Shown here: piece after piece, positions 1 to 10,911 of the stretch
Position numbering within the stretch: position 1 is the stretch's first letter
Layout of the letters: every line of letters starts with the position of its first letter
From: Theobroma cacao
Taxonomy: Eukaryota > Streptophyta > Magnoliopsida > Malvales > Malvaceae
NCBI RefSeq assembly: GCF_000208745.1
Contig: NC_030854.1
Coordinates: 11,217,850 to 11,281,849 of the forward strand
Length of the DNA: 64,000 nucleotides
Reading direction: 5' to 3'
Made by a program: the position numbers and the translations under genes
The notes under the pieces: model-generated
Seen by the model: only the letters and a program-made list of their open reading frames with translations
Told to the model about the DNA's origin: nothing
The model's database searches: none

Positions 1-213
1 TAGCTGGAATCATCATCCACCGATCGTCAGCTCATGTGCACTCCCACACCGCACATAGCTGGAATCATCATCCACCAGTCATCAGCTCATATGCACTCCC
101 ACACTGCACATAGCTAGAATCATCACCACTGGGCATCAGCTCATGTGCACTCCCACACCGCACATAGCTAGAATCACTCATCATCACCAGCATGTGCACT
201 CCCACACTGCACA
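1..213 (-). repeat. Minisatellite of an LTR-A copy, cut by assembly gap
   Basis: Four tandem units of about 55 bp (starting near 1, 56, 111 and 165), each with a core like GTGCACTCCCACACCGCACA. The same type of array lies inside the other LTR-A copies (for example 10185-10290), so this is read as the middle of an LTR-A copy whose ends lie outside the window and in the gap. The strand is the inferred sense of the LTR. Confidence 0.75.
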
Positions 214-710
214 NNNNNNNNNNNNNNNNNNNNNNNNNNNNNNNNNNNNNNNNNNNNNNNNNNNNNNNNNNNNNNNNNNNNNNNNNNNNNNNNNNNNNNN
301 NNNNNNNNNNNNNNNNNNNNNNNNNNNNNNNNNNNNNNNNNNNNNNNNNNNNNNNNNNNNNNNNNNNNNNNNNNNNNNNNNNNNNNNNNNNNNNNNNNNN
401 NNNNNNNNNNNNNNNNNNNNNNNNNNNNNNNNNNNNNNNNNNNNNNNNNNNNNNNNNNNNNNNNNNNNNNNNNNNNNNNNNNNNNNNNNNNNNNNNNNNN
501 NNNNNNNNNNNNNNNNNNNNNNNNNNNNNNNNNNNNNNNNNNNNNNNNNNNNNNNNNNNNNNNNNNNNNNNNNNNNNNNNNNNNNNNNNNNNNNNNNNNN
601 NNNNNNNNNNNNNNNNNNNNNNNNNNNNNNNNNNNNNNNNNNNNNNNNNNNNNNNNNNNNNNNNNNNNNNNNNNNNNNNNNNNNNNNNNNNNNNNNNNNN
701 NNNNNNNNNN
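214..710. other. Assembly gap (run of N)
   Basis: 497 undetermined bases. The left side is in the middle of one LTR-A copy and the right side is near the end of another, so the gap probably hides the rest of the first copy and about 200 bases of the second. The real distance may differ from 497. Confidence 0.99.

Positions 711-750
<40 letters not shown>
711..750. repeat. (TA)20 microsatellite at gap edge
   Basis: Pure TA dinucleotides. The position corresponds to a short TATATACA stretch in the LTR-A copy at 28972-31637 (near 31447), so it looks like a local expansion in this copy. Confidence 0.95.
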
Positions 751-754
<4 letters not shown>

Positions 755-1641
755 CTAAGACAAGTATCTTAAAAATTTACATTTCGTTTATTAATATTTA
801 GCATAAAGACACTCGACTTCCAGCAGAACGACCTTGGCGGAGGTACAACTATTGAATGTCGAGATACCTACCAAAGAGACGAGTCCACGTGGACACCTTG
901 ACCTAGGTTTCAATTGCCTCTTCATCTGAAAACATGAAGTTGAAAATTGTGAGTATGAACTTAGTGAGTGAACATAGGAAGGGAATAAGCAATTGATAAG
1001 GAAAATTTAAAAATCATGATGCACTTGTTTTGAAAACAATGCAATTTAGTTTAATTTCTTCCCTAAACCCCTTGTTTCGAACATTGGTAAATAAACTCTT
1101 AATGTTGCAAAGACCCATGCTCAATCATGAAGATAAAAGAGTGAAGAAAAATTATATCAAAAACCAAGCAAGGTAGCAACGTGACAGCACGTTTCTCACT
1201 GCAGCAAAAGGCATTCTCGGTTTGCATATGTTTCGGTTTTTCACGTATATCTCCCATTACAGAAGTCCAATTGACATGGTTGTTGAGTCATTAGAAAACT
1301 AAGAGGCAGGGCTACGACTTTAATGTTTACCACTTTACCTATTCTGAATGGAAGGTGGTCAAAATTACCGTCAAATTGACAGCACTGCACCACCACCCGA
1401 GAATTTCTGACTGCAACAAGATTCCATTTTCGCTGTAGCCAAATTCCTTGCTGTAATAAACATCAATTTGAAAATACTTAACAACTTTCACTATTCAACA
1501 TGCAAGATTCCACATACATTACAATCATGTACTATATTCATAAACTTTCTACTACGCATGTATGTATATATATATATATAAACACGAATATCACCACCTC
1601 CCTCAGCCAACATGCACTCCCCACACGCACATCATTACTGG

Positions 1642-1801
1642 CATGTGCACTGCCCACTCGGCACATGCACAGTTGTAAGTGTCACAACATCGTCATTCGA
1701 CCGACATATGCACTGCCCACTTCGCATATGCACGGTTGTAGTTGTCATTACATCGTCATTCAACCGGCATAGGCACTGCCCACTCCGCACATGCACGGTT
1801 A
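1642..1801. repeat. 63-bp minisatellite in LTR-A copy A2
   Basis: Units start at 1642, 1705 and 1768 (period 63, about 2.5 units), each with a core like GCACTGCCCACTCGGCACAT. It is equivalent to the 50-63 bp arrays in the other LTR-A copies, but the unit length differs. Confidence 0.85.
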
Positions 1802-3046
1802 CATCAATTACACAAAATTACTTAGCAATACATATCATATAATTTTTATATACATATCAGCATCATATAAAGGTACAGAGATTCATCACAATCATGTTCC
1901 ACATCACCAAAAACATTTCACTAAAGGCTTGTTCCCATGCATTTTATAGAAAAATAATTAAAATGTCTCAACCAACCACATGTGCCTTAATCCCAAAACA
2001 TTTTGTGCAAGTTCACTCATCGGTATTTGTTGAATCTTTACTCGACTCCAACCTCCACTAATGGCCCAAATGGAACTGTGGGGCCTCGTTGGGACTTATC
2101 ATCACAAAATCATCATAACCAACCTGATTTACATAATTATATTTCGAAAAGCTATCCACTAAATCAGGTTCTGCTAGTTGTTTTTAACTAGCTTCCATCT
2201 ACCATTAAGTGACTATATATTTTCACTATTCTAGTCACACTACAATGAATAACCCACCTCAACTACAAAACACTCACCGATCTAGCCACTAGCCATTCTC
2301 AACAACTAAAAAAAAATCAACTCAATTTCATTACTCACTTTGGTAGCTTTGTAATTGAATTTCTTTCTCTAAAGCTTTCAAACTATCATGAAAATCTCAC
2401 TTTCTCTCTCTAGAATGTCCAGCTAGTGGGAGAGTGTAATGAGGAAAGGTTTTTGAGGGTTTTTATGGTGAAAAAGTAGAAGAGCACAAAGAACTTTGGG
2501 AAAGAGTACACAAAAACATGAAAAATCGGAGTTAACTCAAGGAAATATATGGAAATTCAAGGCAAGCTTCCATTGGGGGGGGTGAGAGAACGTAGGAGAG
2601 GAAAGAGAAGAAGAAGAAGTGCTGGAAATTTGAAGAACATCTTACAAACTTAGATTTTTATGGCTCAAGTTTATCCATTTCTAGCAAAATTACCAAAATG
2701 CCATTAACTATGTCATTTTGTTTTTTCCATTGCTTTTATGCAATCTTTTTACTTCTTTAACTCTGAGACAAGGTCCATAAGGGTCTAGAGATACTCGAGT
2801 TCATGAAAACTTAAAAATTTGAACCCGAGTGTAAAATGATCGTTTTACCCCTACCGTGAAAATTATCGATATTTCTATCTTCTTCATTATCTTATCCTCA
2901 TCCATTCATTCCTTAGGCCTACTTGGACCTTAATAACATTAGAAAAAAAATTTCAAGGGCTGACCAAGAGAAATGGCAAAATTACCCCTAGTTTGTGTTA
3001 TCGCGTCTACTGCTAGTTACAGGTCAATAAGGGTCAACGTCTCACA

Positions 3047-4412
3047 ATAACAATGCCACCTAACAAGACTAGCACCCACAAAATCTTAATCCAGGTAGTC
3101 CCTAAATACCCTTAAAACCTATAATTGCCAATAAACAATAATAGCTTCAATTATATATCATAATTTAAACTTAATAATTCTAATAGGCACACACTTGATA
3201 AACTACATTCTAGCCTAATTTTTAACCTAGAATTCTAGTCTAATTCTCAAACCCATCATATCAACTATTCCAATTTAAAGGTTCTTTACCTCGGTGAGCT
3301 TGAAGGCATAAAGATCAACAAAAACCTGATATTTCCAAGAAAAAGAATTTGAAGAAATTAGGAAATAAAATTTGAAAATATAACCCATAAATTCATAAAT
3401 TCCAAGAGTTGAAAATATATACCTTTTAGCCTTAAAAATGGAGATTTAAGGTTGAAAATTCAAGTGTTGGTGATGGTGGAGTTGAAATAAAAAATAAAGG
3501 AAAGAAAGAGATATTTTTCTTTCTCTCTTCTAGGGTTTGGTTGTGCTTGAGAATGGTGTTAGAAGCTATAAGTTTGATGCGCAAGAAGTTAGGAGAAGAA
3601 AGAAGTAAGAAAAGAAAGGAAGGAAAAGAAAACAAAGAAAAGAAAATGAAAGAAAATTGATTTTTCATGGTGGAAGGAGAAAATGGTGTTGGGTGGGTGA
3701 GGAAGAAGAAGAACATATCTTTTGGTGAAGATAAGAACCGGTTATGGCTGAAAAAGAAAAGAGTCAAAGCTTCTTTGGAAGCTTTGACCAAGCTAATGGT
3801 AAAATTACCATTTTGCCCTCCAAGGTTTTTACCCTTTTTAATTAAGTCCTCCCCTAATCTTTTAATTCCAATTTCTTCCTATTTTTCTTTCTCAACACTT
3901 GTACCAATAAAATATCAAATTTATACTTCAACATGGTATCACCATAATATTTAAATATTTACTTGCCCGTGCTAGCTTTATTTAATAAAGACACGCGAGC
4001 CCCATTAATGTCATTTTTCTCTGAAATTTCCTCGTTCTTCTTCTCCCCCACTTAGATTGACCATATACTCCTTCTTCATGGAAAATTTTGATACTGAATA
4101 AAATATTAATAGTTTAATATTATTTTATTAATAAAATATTAATAGTTTAATATTATTTTATTCTAAAATTTTCCACTTGTCTCCTTGGTACCCAAAATGT
4201 CTTATTATGCTCGATTCACTTCTAAATCACTTTTTATCTTGTTAATTCATCATCAATAAAAATGTTATTATTTACTTGTTATTTCCTCACATGCGAAATA
4301 TTTTATTCCAAGCTATTCCTTTCACCCTTCATCACTTTTAAACATTCTAATTAACCTTAATTGGCATCCGATAAGATTTATTAGCCACCATATCAAAGTA
4401 TGGGGTATTACA
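3047..4412 (-). mobile_element. LTR-B-like LTR, right part
   Basis: The last ~450 bases match the end of the LTR-B copy at 7521-19699, including the CTCCCCCACTTAGA box, the AT-rich TTTAATATTATTTTATT block, CTTGTCTCC and the terminus GGGGTATTACA. The part before about 3900 is more diverged. A 5' splice-site-like GAG/GTAAAG lies at 3289/3290 on the minus strand. The left part is cut by the LTR-A copy ending at 3046. A purine-rich stretch at 3580-3730 gives open frames that I regard as chance. Confidence 0.65.
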
Positions 4413-4639
4413 CACTATGAGTTGGCAATGGGTGACATTATTTTGGGTTAATATAAATGCAAGTATTTGATTGTCATAGCACATTATTAAAGTACTTATA
4501 GTTGAGAATTACGAAATGTGACTTTCGAAATGATGGATGAAAAGATGGACAAGACTACATAAAGAGGTTTGCTTGGGCTTAATGGGCTGTGCCCATTGGG
4601 CCCATGTGTTGGTCATGGCCCAAAAATTGGGCTGTGACA
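4413..4639 (+). mobile_element. LTR-A fragment, 3' end only
   Basis: It holds the conserved U5-side end of LTR-A: GGCTTGCTTGGGCTTA..., GGGCTGTGCCCATTGGGCCC and the terminus GGGCTGTGACA. The rest of this copy should lie left of the LTR-B-like insertion, in or beyond the gap, so it is read as an LTR-A copy split by that insertion. Confidence 0.7.
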
Positions 4640-6366
4640 GAATTTTACTTGTGCTAGCAAGTTTTGTTTTTAAAACAAAAGACCAAAAGTTCTTGCCGAA
4701 TCTTATGTTCCATGGGTTTCATCCAATTAGTACTTAATAACTCCTTATTCTTGCACTAAGATGAAGGAAAACCTCTATCACACATAATTATGTGATTAAA
4801 TATGCATTAAATGACAATATATATTCCTTGACAAATCTAATCTCCCACTTGCACTTTAGTTAATTGCTAATGTATCTAATATCAAACTCTTTTGCTTAGT
4901 GATTGTGTCTCTACTAGGACAACTCAAATTGCAATAGTTGAATATATGTTAATTTACATGTTTGACAATCTTCATTTTCATAATCGAAATACTAATTTAG
5001 ATCACAATGAGACCTTAATTCCATTATTATGGCTCTTGTTGTTACTTAACAACTAGGAATCATTTATTGGTTCATTAAACCAATGATCCAAATATCTTTT
5101 CTTTTGTAGCCGATACGAAAGGTTTGTATCTAATTATAAATATAATCATATAGTTATCCTTTGTTTTGGAACTAGTCCAATACAGCTTCTCAATCATGAC
5201 TTTATGTCACTTTTAACATTTAGGATTCTCTTTATGTTAAACTCCTTTAACATGTAATCCTAAATTCTTTTATTGAGTCCTTTTTTAGGCTCTAACTCTT
5301 TAGTCTCATTATAATTTTTTTTTTAAACTACCAAATGTATCTTATACACTTTGAATAAGTATCTTATACACTTTAAATTATTATCCAATCATTCATGTTG
5401 GATTATTTAGTAGACTCATCTTATATGAGTAGTGCATCAATATGCATCCTAGTAATGGTTTATGTTTAATGGATGATTATGCATCTTTATGCATCCCATT
5501 AAATCAATCTTTGTGCATAGATCTTATCTATTGGATTTCATAATGTGATGACCCTTGACCTTTTAAGTTTCATTAGCTCCCACTATTTCTATCAGGTATA
5601 GAAATCTTATCAAGTAAACTTATTTACTTTCTTTTGGGGTGTTATATCCATAACTTTTGTGTATAGATACATATTATAAGTTGTTCATCATGGGTTATAG
5701 GATGAAATCCTATCAAAGGTTAGTTCATGCGATTTACTGGGGTTGGAATGCTTTGTGATTCATCTTTTATGAATTCAATATGATAATCAATTTTTATTTA
5801 GTTCTAAGCAACCTTAATTTAGATATTTTTTCTCAATAAGAATGCTCCTTGACTAAATATGTTCATAATCCTATTATGAATTCATTGAGTTATGACTCAA
5901 TTTTATCTAAGTCAACTCATTAATTTTCCTTTTTGATTCATAATCAAAAGAAAAATAATATCACAATGATCTTATCATTATGACTTAGTATTGATTATCA
6001 TATATGCGAGGTTATACTTAAGGATAAATAATTGAGAACAATTCCAAAATAAAAAGAGATAGAATATAAATATATATATATATAACTTAAGCATCTCATA
6101 CTAGCAAAATATAAACCTATATTGCCTAAACATAAAATAAATATTTAGCCGTAGGCCTAAAACAAAAACACTGTATCTCGGTAATCATGCGATGAAGGCA
6201 TTCAATGTTCTAAAATTATTTATTGTTCCACAATCTAATCTAGGTTGACAAGCTTGATCACCATCAACTAAGGTTGTCGCCTTCATGGTCCTATTCTTCA
6301 CTGCTCCTTGTCATTAGTTCCTTCAATATGTCATGCATATTAAAATCATTAATAAAGTGCAAGGTA
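4640..6366 (-). mobile_element. Non-coding part of a copia-like gag-bearing element
   Basis: AT-rich sequence downstream (minus strand) of a gag remnant. I see no integrase, reverse transcriptase or RNase H motif in any frame. Near 4841-4850 the minus strand reads AAGTGGGAGATTAG, like a copia polypurine tract, and TGTCAAGG at 4833 could open a 3' LTR. A second PPT-like box (GTGGGAGC) lies near 5575. It could be a gag-only non-autonomous element or a truncated copia element. Confidence 0.4.
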
Positions 6367-7260
6367 TCATATACCAAGTAGTGAAAAATAAATGATCTTA
6401 TGATTTATACTTGATGTGGAAACTTCTTTTTGTTTCTTCCCTTTGATGGATTCAAGATAATCCTTGCAATTACACCTCCAATGCCCTAGTTTGCCGCAGA
6501 AATGGCATTTTTCATTGTCCTTGTCCTTCTTCACTCCTCCAATAGGCTTCATACCTTTTGAAGTTAATGCCTTTTCATCCTTGCCTTTCTTGGAAAATTT
6601 TCTTTTCTAATTTTTATTTTTCTTAGAAGAGACAAGATGAACTAAAGGCTTTTCCTTCACAATGGTGTTCTCAACTTATGTGAGCATATTCAATAAGCTC
6701 AAAAGGGCTACCTCAATCTTGTTCATGTTGAAGTTCAACTTAAACTATGAATAGCTCTCTGGTGGCAAAGAAAGTGTAAGGTCTATGCTCAAATCATGAT
6801 CCATAACCCAACCCAACTGTTGAAGTCGATAGATATATCCTATCATCTAGCTTTTCTCAAACATCTTACATCAGAACAATTCCCTTGAAATGTAGAATCT
6901 CTCTGTATGACTTTCCTTATCAAATATTTCTCTAAGGTTTAGGATAATATTTAGAGCATTCATAATTTTATGTTACTTTTGAAGATCTGGAGCCGTACTA
7001 GCCAACATCACACATGTGGCTTGATCGAGATCATCCATATAAACTCTATAAGCCTCCTTTTCCTCATTTGTAGCATCATCGTTAGATTCCTCGGGAACAA
7101 GATCATCTAGGACATAAGCTTTTTTCTCTTGTTTCAAGTCAATCTTGATATTACGAAACCAGTCAATGAAATTTAGGCCTGTCAACTTGTTTGCATCAAG
7201 TATTCTTCTAAGTGACAAACTATTCGCCATGATAGATTTATATCCTATATAAACCAACAT
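6367..7260 (-). pseudogene. copia-type gag remnant with CCHC zinc knuckle
   Basis: Gag packages the element RNA into virus-like particles. The N-terminal block starts at an ATG at 7260 (MANSLSLRRILDANKLTGLN) and continues with a copia Gag-like run (IDWFRNIKIDLKQEKKAYVL, later ATCVMLASTAPDLQK). After a stop at 6973 and some frame loss, the zinc knuckle CHFCGKLGHWRCNC (C-x2-C-x4-H-x4-C) lies at about 6465-6510. The reading frame is broken, so no intact protein is expected. It runs opposite to Co1 and is not its missing gag in place. No pol is visible downstream. Confidence 0.75.
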
Positions 7261-7520
7261 ATATGATTATTAGTCATTAATGCAAATTCTATAATCATAA
7301 AGACAAGGTTTTAGAATCTTATATGATTACTCTCAATATTTTATCAAAATAATAGCCCTACTCTATTATTTTGAGAAATTTAACCTTTAAACTTCTTATT
7401 GAGCTAAGACCCCTTCATCCCACCATGACCTTGAGTGACTCAACAAGCCATAATGAAACTAATTAGGTAGGTAACTTAGCTTACCAATTGTATCTTACAC
7501 AACTCCTTGTCTAAATGTAT
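7261..7520 (-). other. Leader region of the gag remnant
   Basis: This is the stretch between the gag start and the LTR-B border. I looked for a Met-tRNA primer binding site (TGGTATCAGAGC) on the minus strand and did not see one, so the 5' LTR border cannot be placed. LTR-B begins at 7521. Confidence 0.4.
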
Positions 7521-9401
7521 TGTAACGACCCGTTCTCAAATAGTTACTAGCGTCTGAGTCTTGCAAGAGAACCCGCGAAGTCCTAAACAAGCCTTATTTG
7601 AAACTCTTGTTAATACGTTATATTCATTCCACCAATTTATGTAATCGCTTTGAACCGTATAACTCTTTGCAATATACTTAAAATGAAAAGCCGAACAAAT
7701 CGACTAAACTTTTACTCCACATTAATTGCATAAATACATTAAACTTTATACTCTCAAACTATACATTTACATTAAGACTAGTGTCTATTTACAACGAAAT
7801 ATACTAAGAGCGACTCAACCTCTAGCAACGAAGCAACTCGAAATAAAATGCTATGGGATGCCTTTACCTATATGTGGTGGACAATATGTGCTGACAAATG
7901 CACTCTAGGCCGATCACTTATCTACAAAAGGGGAGATAAGGGGGTGAGTCTCACAGACATAATGATCATCGACTTCGTGAGTAGGGTGTAGATAGGAAAC
8001 AAGCTTAGAGTAGATAATTTGAAGGATAAAACCAGAGTATAAAATGATAATCTTATAAAACCAAATAATAAATAAAGTATTTGTGCCTTGCAAAAATAAT
8101 TTTGTGAAAATCATAGCGCAATACTTTCCTTGTCAAACAGTGCCAAAATCAAAGCATAGTAAAATAGATTTCAATCGTCGAAATCATTTATTTCCTTTAT
8201 AAATACAAATGGCTGTATAAAAACATGCACACTCTAAACCACGTGACATGTAAAAATAACCAAATACATCCACATACATCAATTCATGATCAACATATAA
8301 AGCACTGAAAGCTTTCACTTAAAAAGGTGAGCTGCGGAAAAACAATATTTCTCCACCATGTGAAAAAGTACGAGTCTAAAAACTCTCAAGACTCTCGAGT
8401 AGGTAATCATAGATAATCAACCCATGGACCCTTTTCCATGGAATAACATCCGAGAGGCCCCTTTCCACTAGATTCTCAATGCCATGGCAGTTTTGACAAT
8501 GTTGGTCGACATCAAAGAAATCATGTGGTCACAACCACGTATATCAACTAGTGGCCTAGCCTCGTAAAACAACCCGTGGCCTTGCCACGTATAATCCCAA
8601 ATCGAGGCCTAGCCATGTCTAATAGCCCATTGGTGACCCAAAAGGTTCTCTAGCTAGAGCTCACTTGTGCACAAGGGTCACACTATCCCAATGTGACATT
8701 CGGCCTACTCTCGATGCTCTCAGTTTGTCAAAATCATTTTCAAAACCAAATCAAAGTTTTCAAGAGTTTTTCTTTAAATCATTTGAAGACAAGGTTCGGC
8801 AACCTTTCAAAATTTTTTTTCACATTAAAATGCACGGTGTAAACATTTGCATAAGGTTCGAACTAAAGCCGACTCACAAGAATTTGCATTTAAGCCATTT
8901 ATCAAGTGCAATTAACTATGCACGTCATTCAAAAATACAAGGCACGGTTTTGATGCAAAACATTGCAAAAGGGCTTGTTTCCCTATTTCTAAAACACTTT
9001 GCATATATGTATATATATAGAGTATAAACTGTCATGACCCAATTTTTAGGCCATGACGGGCGCATGGGCCCAATAGGGTTAGCCCACTAAGCCTAAGAAA
9101 GCCTATTTATATGACCTGTTCATCATTCCATCAAGAGTTGCTAAAGTCATATTTCATAATTTCAATTCAAAATAAAGCTAACCGTTTCCAATTCATAATG
9201 GCAGTACCAGTCAAATATACAGATATTGTTTAAAACATACATTTTAAAAATTTATATCGGGTTTATTTATACACAACAAAAGGGATACTCGACTTCTAGC
9301 GGACAGACTCAGGCGAAAGTTCAGCTATTGAATACCGACATACCTACCAAGGATACGAATCTACGAAGACACCTCGACCTAGTTACCAGTTGCCTCTTGA
9401 T

Positions 9402-10594
9402 CTAAAAACATGAAGTTAAAAACGGTGAGTATAAATCCAATGAGTGAACAAAGGAAGGGAACAAGCAAACAATAAGGAAAGTTTACAGAAATCATGATGC
9501 ATTTATCTTCAAAACAATGCAATTTAGTTTAGTTCTTAATAAAACCCCTCATTAAACCCTTAATGAGTTAATCACTTGACAATAAAGGGTCCGTGCACAA
9601 CAAAGGATTTGAAGAGTGAAAACTTTAATAGCATTCAAGCAAGTCAAGTCAAGTAAAACGACGGGTCCTCGTTGCAGCGAAAAGGCATTCTCGCTGCAAC
9701 AAAATTTAGCTCAAATTGTCAACTAGTCAAGGGTTTCTCACCAAACACCCTCATTTCAAACTTAATTAATTAATTCCTTGATGTTGGAAGTCCATGCACA
9801 ACCATGATGTTAAAGAAGTGGAAAATATGGCAAAACCCAACAAGGTAGCATGCAGGATAGAAAGTTTCTCGCTGTAGTGAGATTCAGGCGGTAAAATAGA
9901 ATGTTTCTTGCTGTAGCGAGAATTCATTCTCACTATAGCGAGTTGCAGGCAGCATATACAGAATGTTTCTCGCTGCAGCGAGAAGTATGACACCTAAATA
10001 AAAAGGGACCTCCCTTGCGCTAAACATCCATTTGGTGTTGCAATAAACTCAATTTGCCAGTAAATGGAAAATTTTCAAGATTCATCATGCCATACAATCA
10101 CATATTACAATCATGATCTTTTTACTGCATATACATATGCCTAAACATATATCAATTTGTATACTATCCCATCTCACCCAACTCATGTGCATCCCCCCAC
10201 ATCATGCACATAGCCAGAGTCATCGCATGCATCCCCCCACATCGTACGCAGGTAATGCCATCGTGTACATCCCCCCACCTAATGCACACGAGCAATATCA
10301 CCATCCATCTCCCTCACCACCGTCATCACCGGCAAGTGCACACTCACCCTGCACATGCACGGCTACATTTGTCACACAATGGTACCATTTATGACATAGT
10401 ATATATATATATATCAACATTATATAGAAACATATGGATTCATCACAATATCCATTTCATAACATAAGAAAAACATTTCATAAGGGCTTGTTCCCGTGTG
10501 AGTTTTAAAGAAAGAACCGATAAAACGCTTTAGGGGATTCAATAAAATATACATGTGTATATCCCAAAACATTCTTTTATGCAAGTTCACTCAT
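9402..10594 (-). other. Putative LTR-A intron 2 in copy A4 (decayed donor)
   Basis: Minus strand: acceptor GTTTTTAG/ATCAAGAGGCA at 9402/9401. The donor position reads ATCG/ATGAGTGAAC, so GT is lost. It corresponds to the interval missing from the Gy2 LTRs. Confidence 0.55.
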
Positions 10595-10668
10595 CGATAT
10601 TTGTTGAACCTTTAGTCGACTCTAACTTCCCTAATGGTCCAATTGAGGCTAAGGGGCCTCATTGGAAC

Positions 10669-10911
10669 CTATCAAGCACAAAAACATCACAGCCAATCCA
10701 ATTTACATTAATATCGCTCCAAAAGCTATTTCCTAAATCAAGCTTCAATAGCCCTTCCTATCTACCTTCCAATTACCATTTGATTGGCTATTTAATTTCT
10801 CTTTTGTAGTAACACTAGAAATAAATAAACAACTTCAGCAATAACACAACTCATAACTTCAATTACTAGCCATTACCAACAACTTAAAACCACTCCTAAT
10901 TCGTCACTCAC
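10669..10911 (-). other. Putative LTR-A intron 1 in copy A4
   Basis: Minus strand: donor CCACCAAG/GTGAGTGACG at 10912/10911 and acceptor GATAG/GTTCCAATGAGG at 10669/10668 (243 nt). The Gy2 LTRs join exactly these two edges. Confidence 0.65.

Larger units (their letters stand above)
711..3046 (-). mobile_element. LTR-A solo LTR or LTR fragment (copy A2)
   Basis: It aligns by eye along its length with the LTR-A copy at 9030-11593 and ends in GTCTCACA. The first ~200 bases are lost in the gap, so only one flank (ATAAC after 3046) can be read. Inside are a minisatellite, a 75-nt middle exon-like block (2021-2095) and two intron-like intervals whose splice signals have partly decayed: the second donor reads AT instead of GT, and the first acceptor AA instead of AG. 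It sits inside an LTR-B-like element. Confidence 0.8.

Noticed and set aside
143..772. Open frame through the N run
   Set aside because: It is open only because undetermined bases are read as codons; the ends are minisatellite and TA repeat.
1..1801. Possible CRISPR array from regularly spaced repeats
   Set aside because: Units are contiguous minisatellite repeats without unique spacers, in a plant retrotransposon LTR.
3432..3791. 119-codon minus-strand open frame rich in Phe, Leu and Ser
   Set aside because: It lies in a purine/pyrimidine-biased stretch of an LTR-B-like element; no domain, and composition explains the length.
8665..9027. 120-codon plus-strand open frame
   Set aside because: It is inside LTR-B; no motif, and the homologous stretch at 62150-62500 does not keep the frame by eye.
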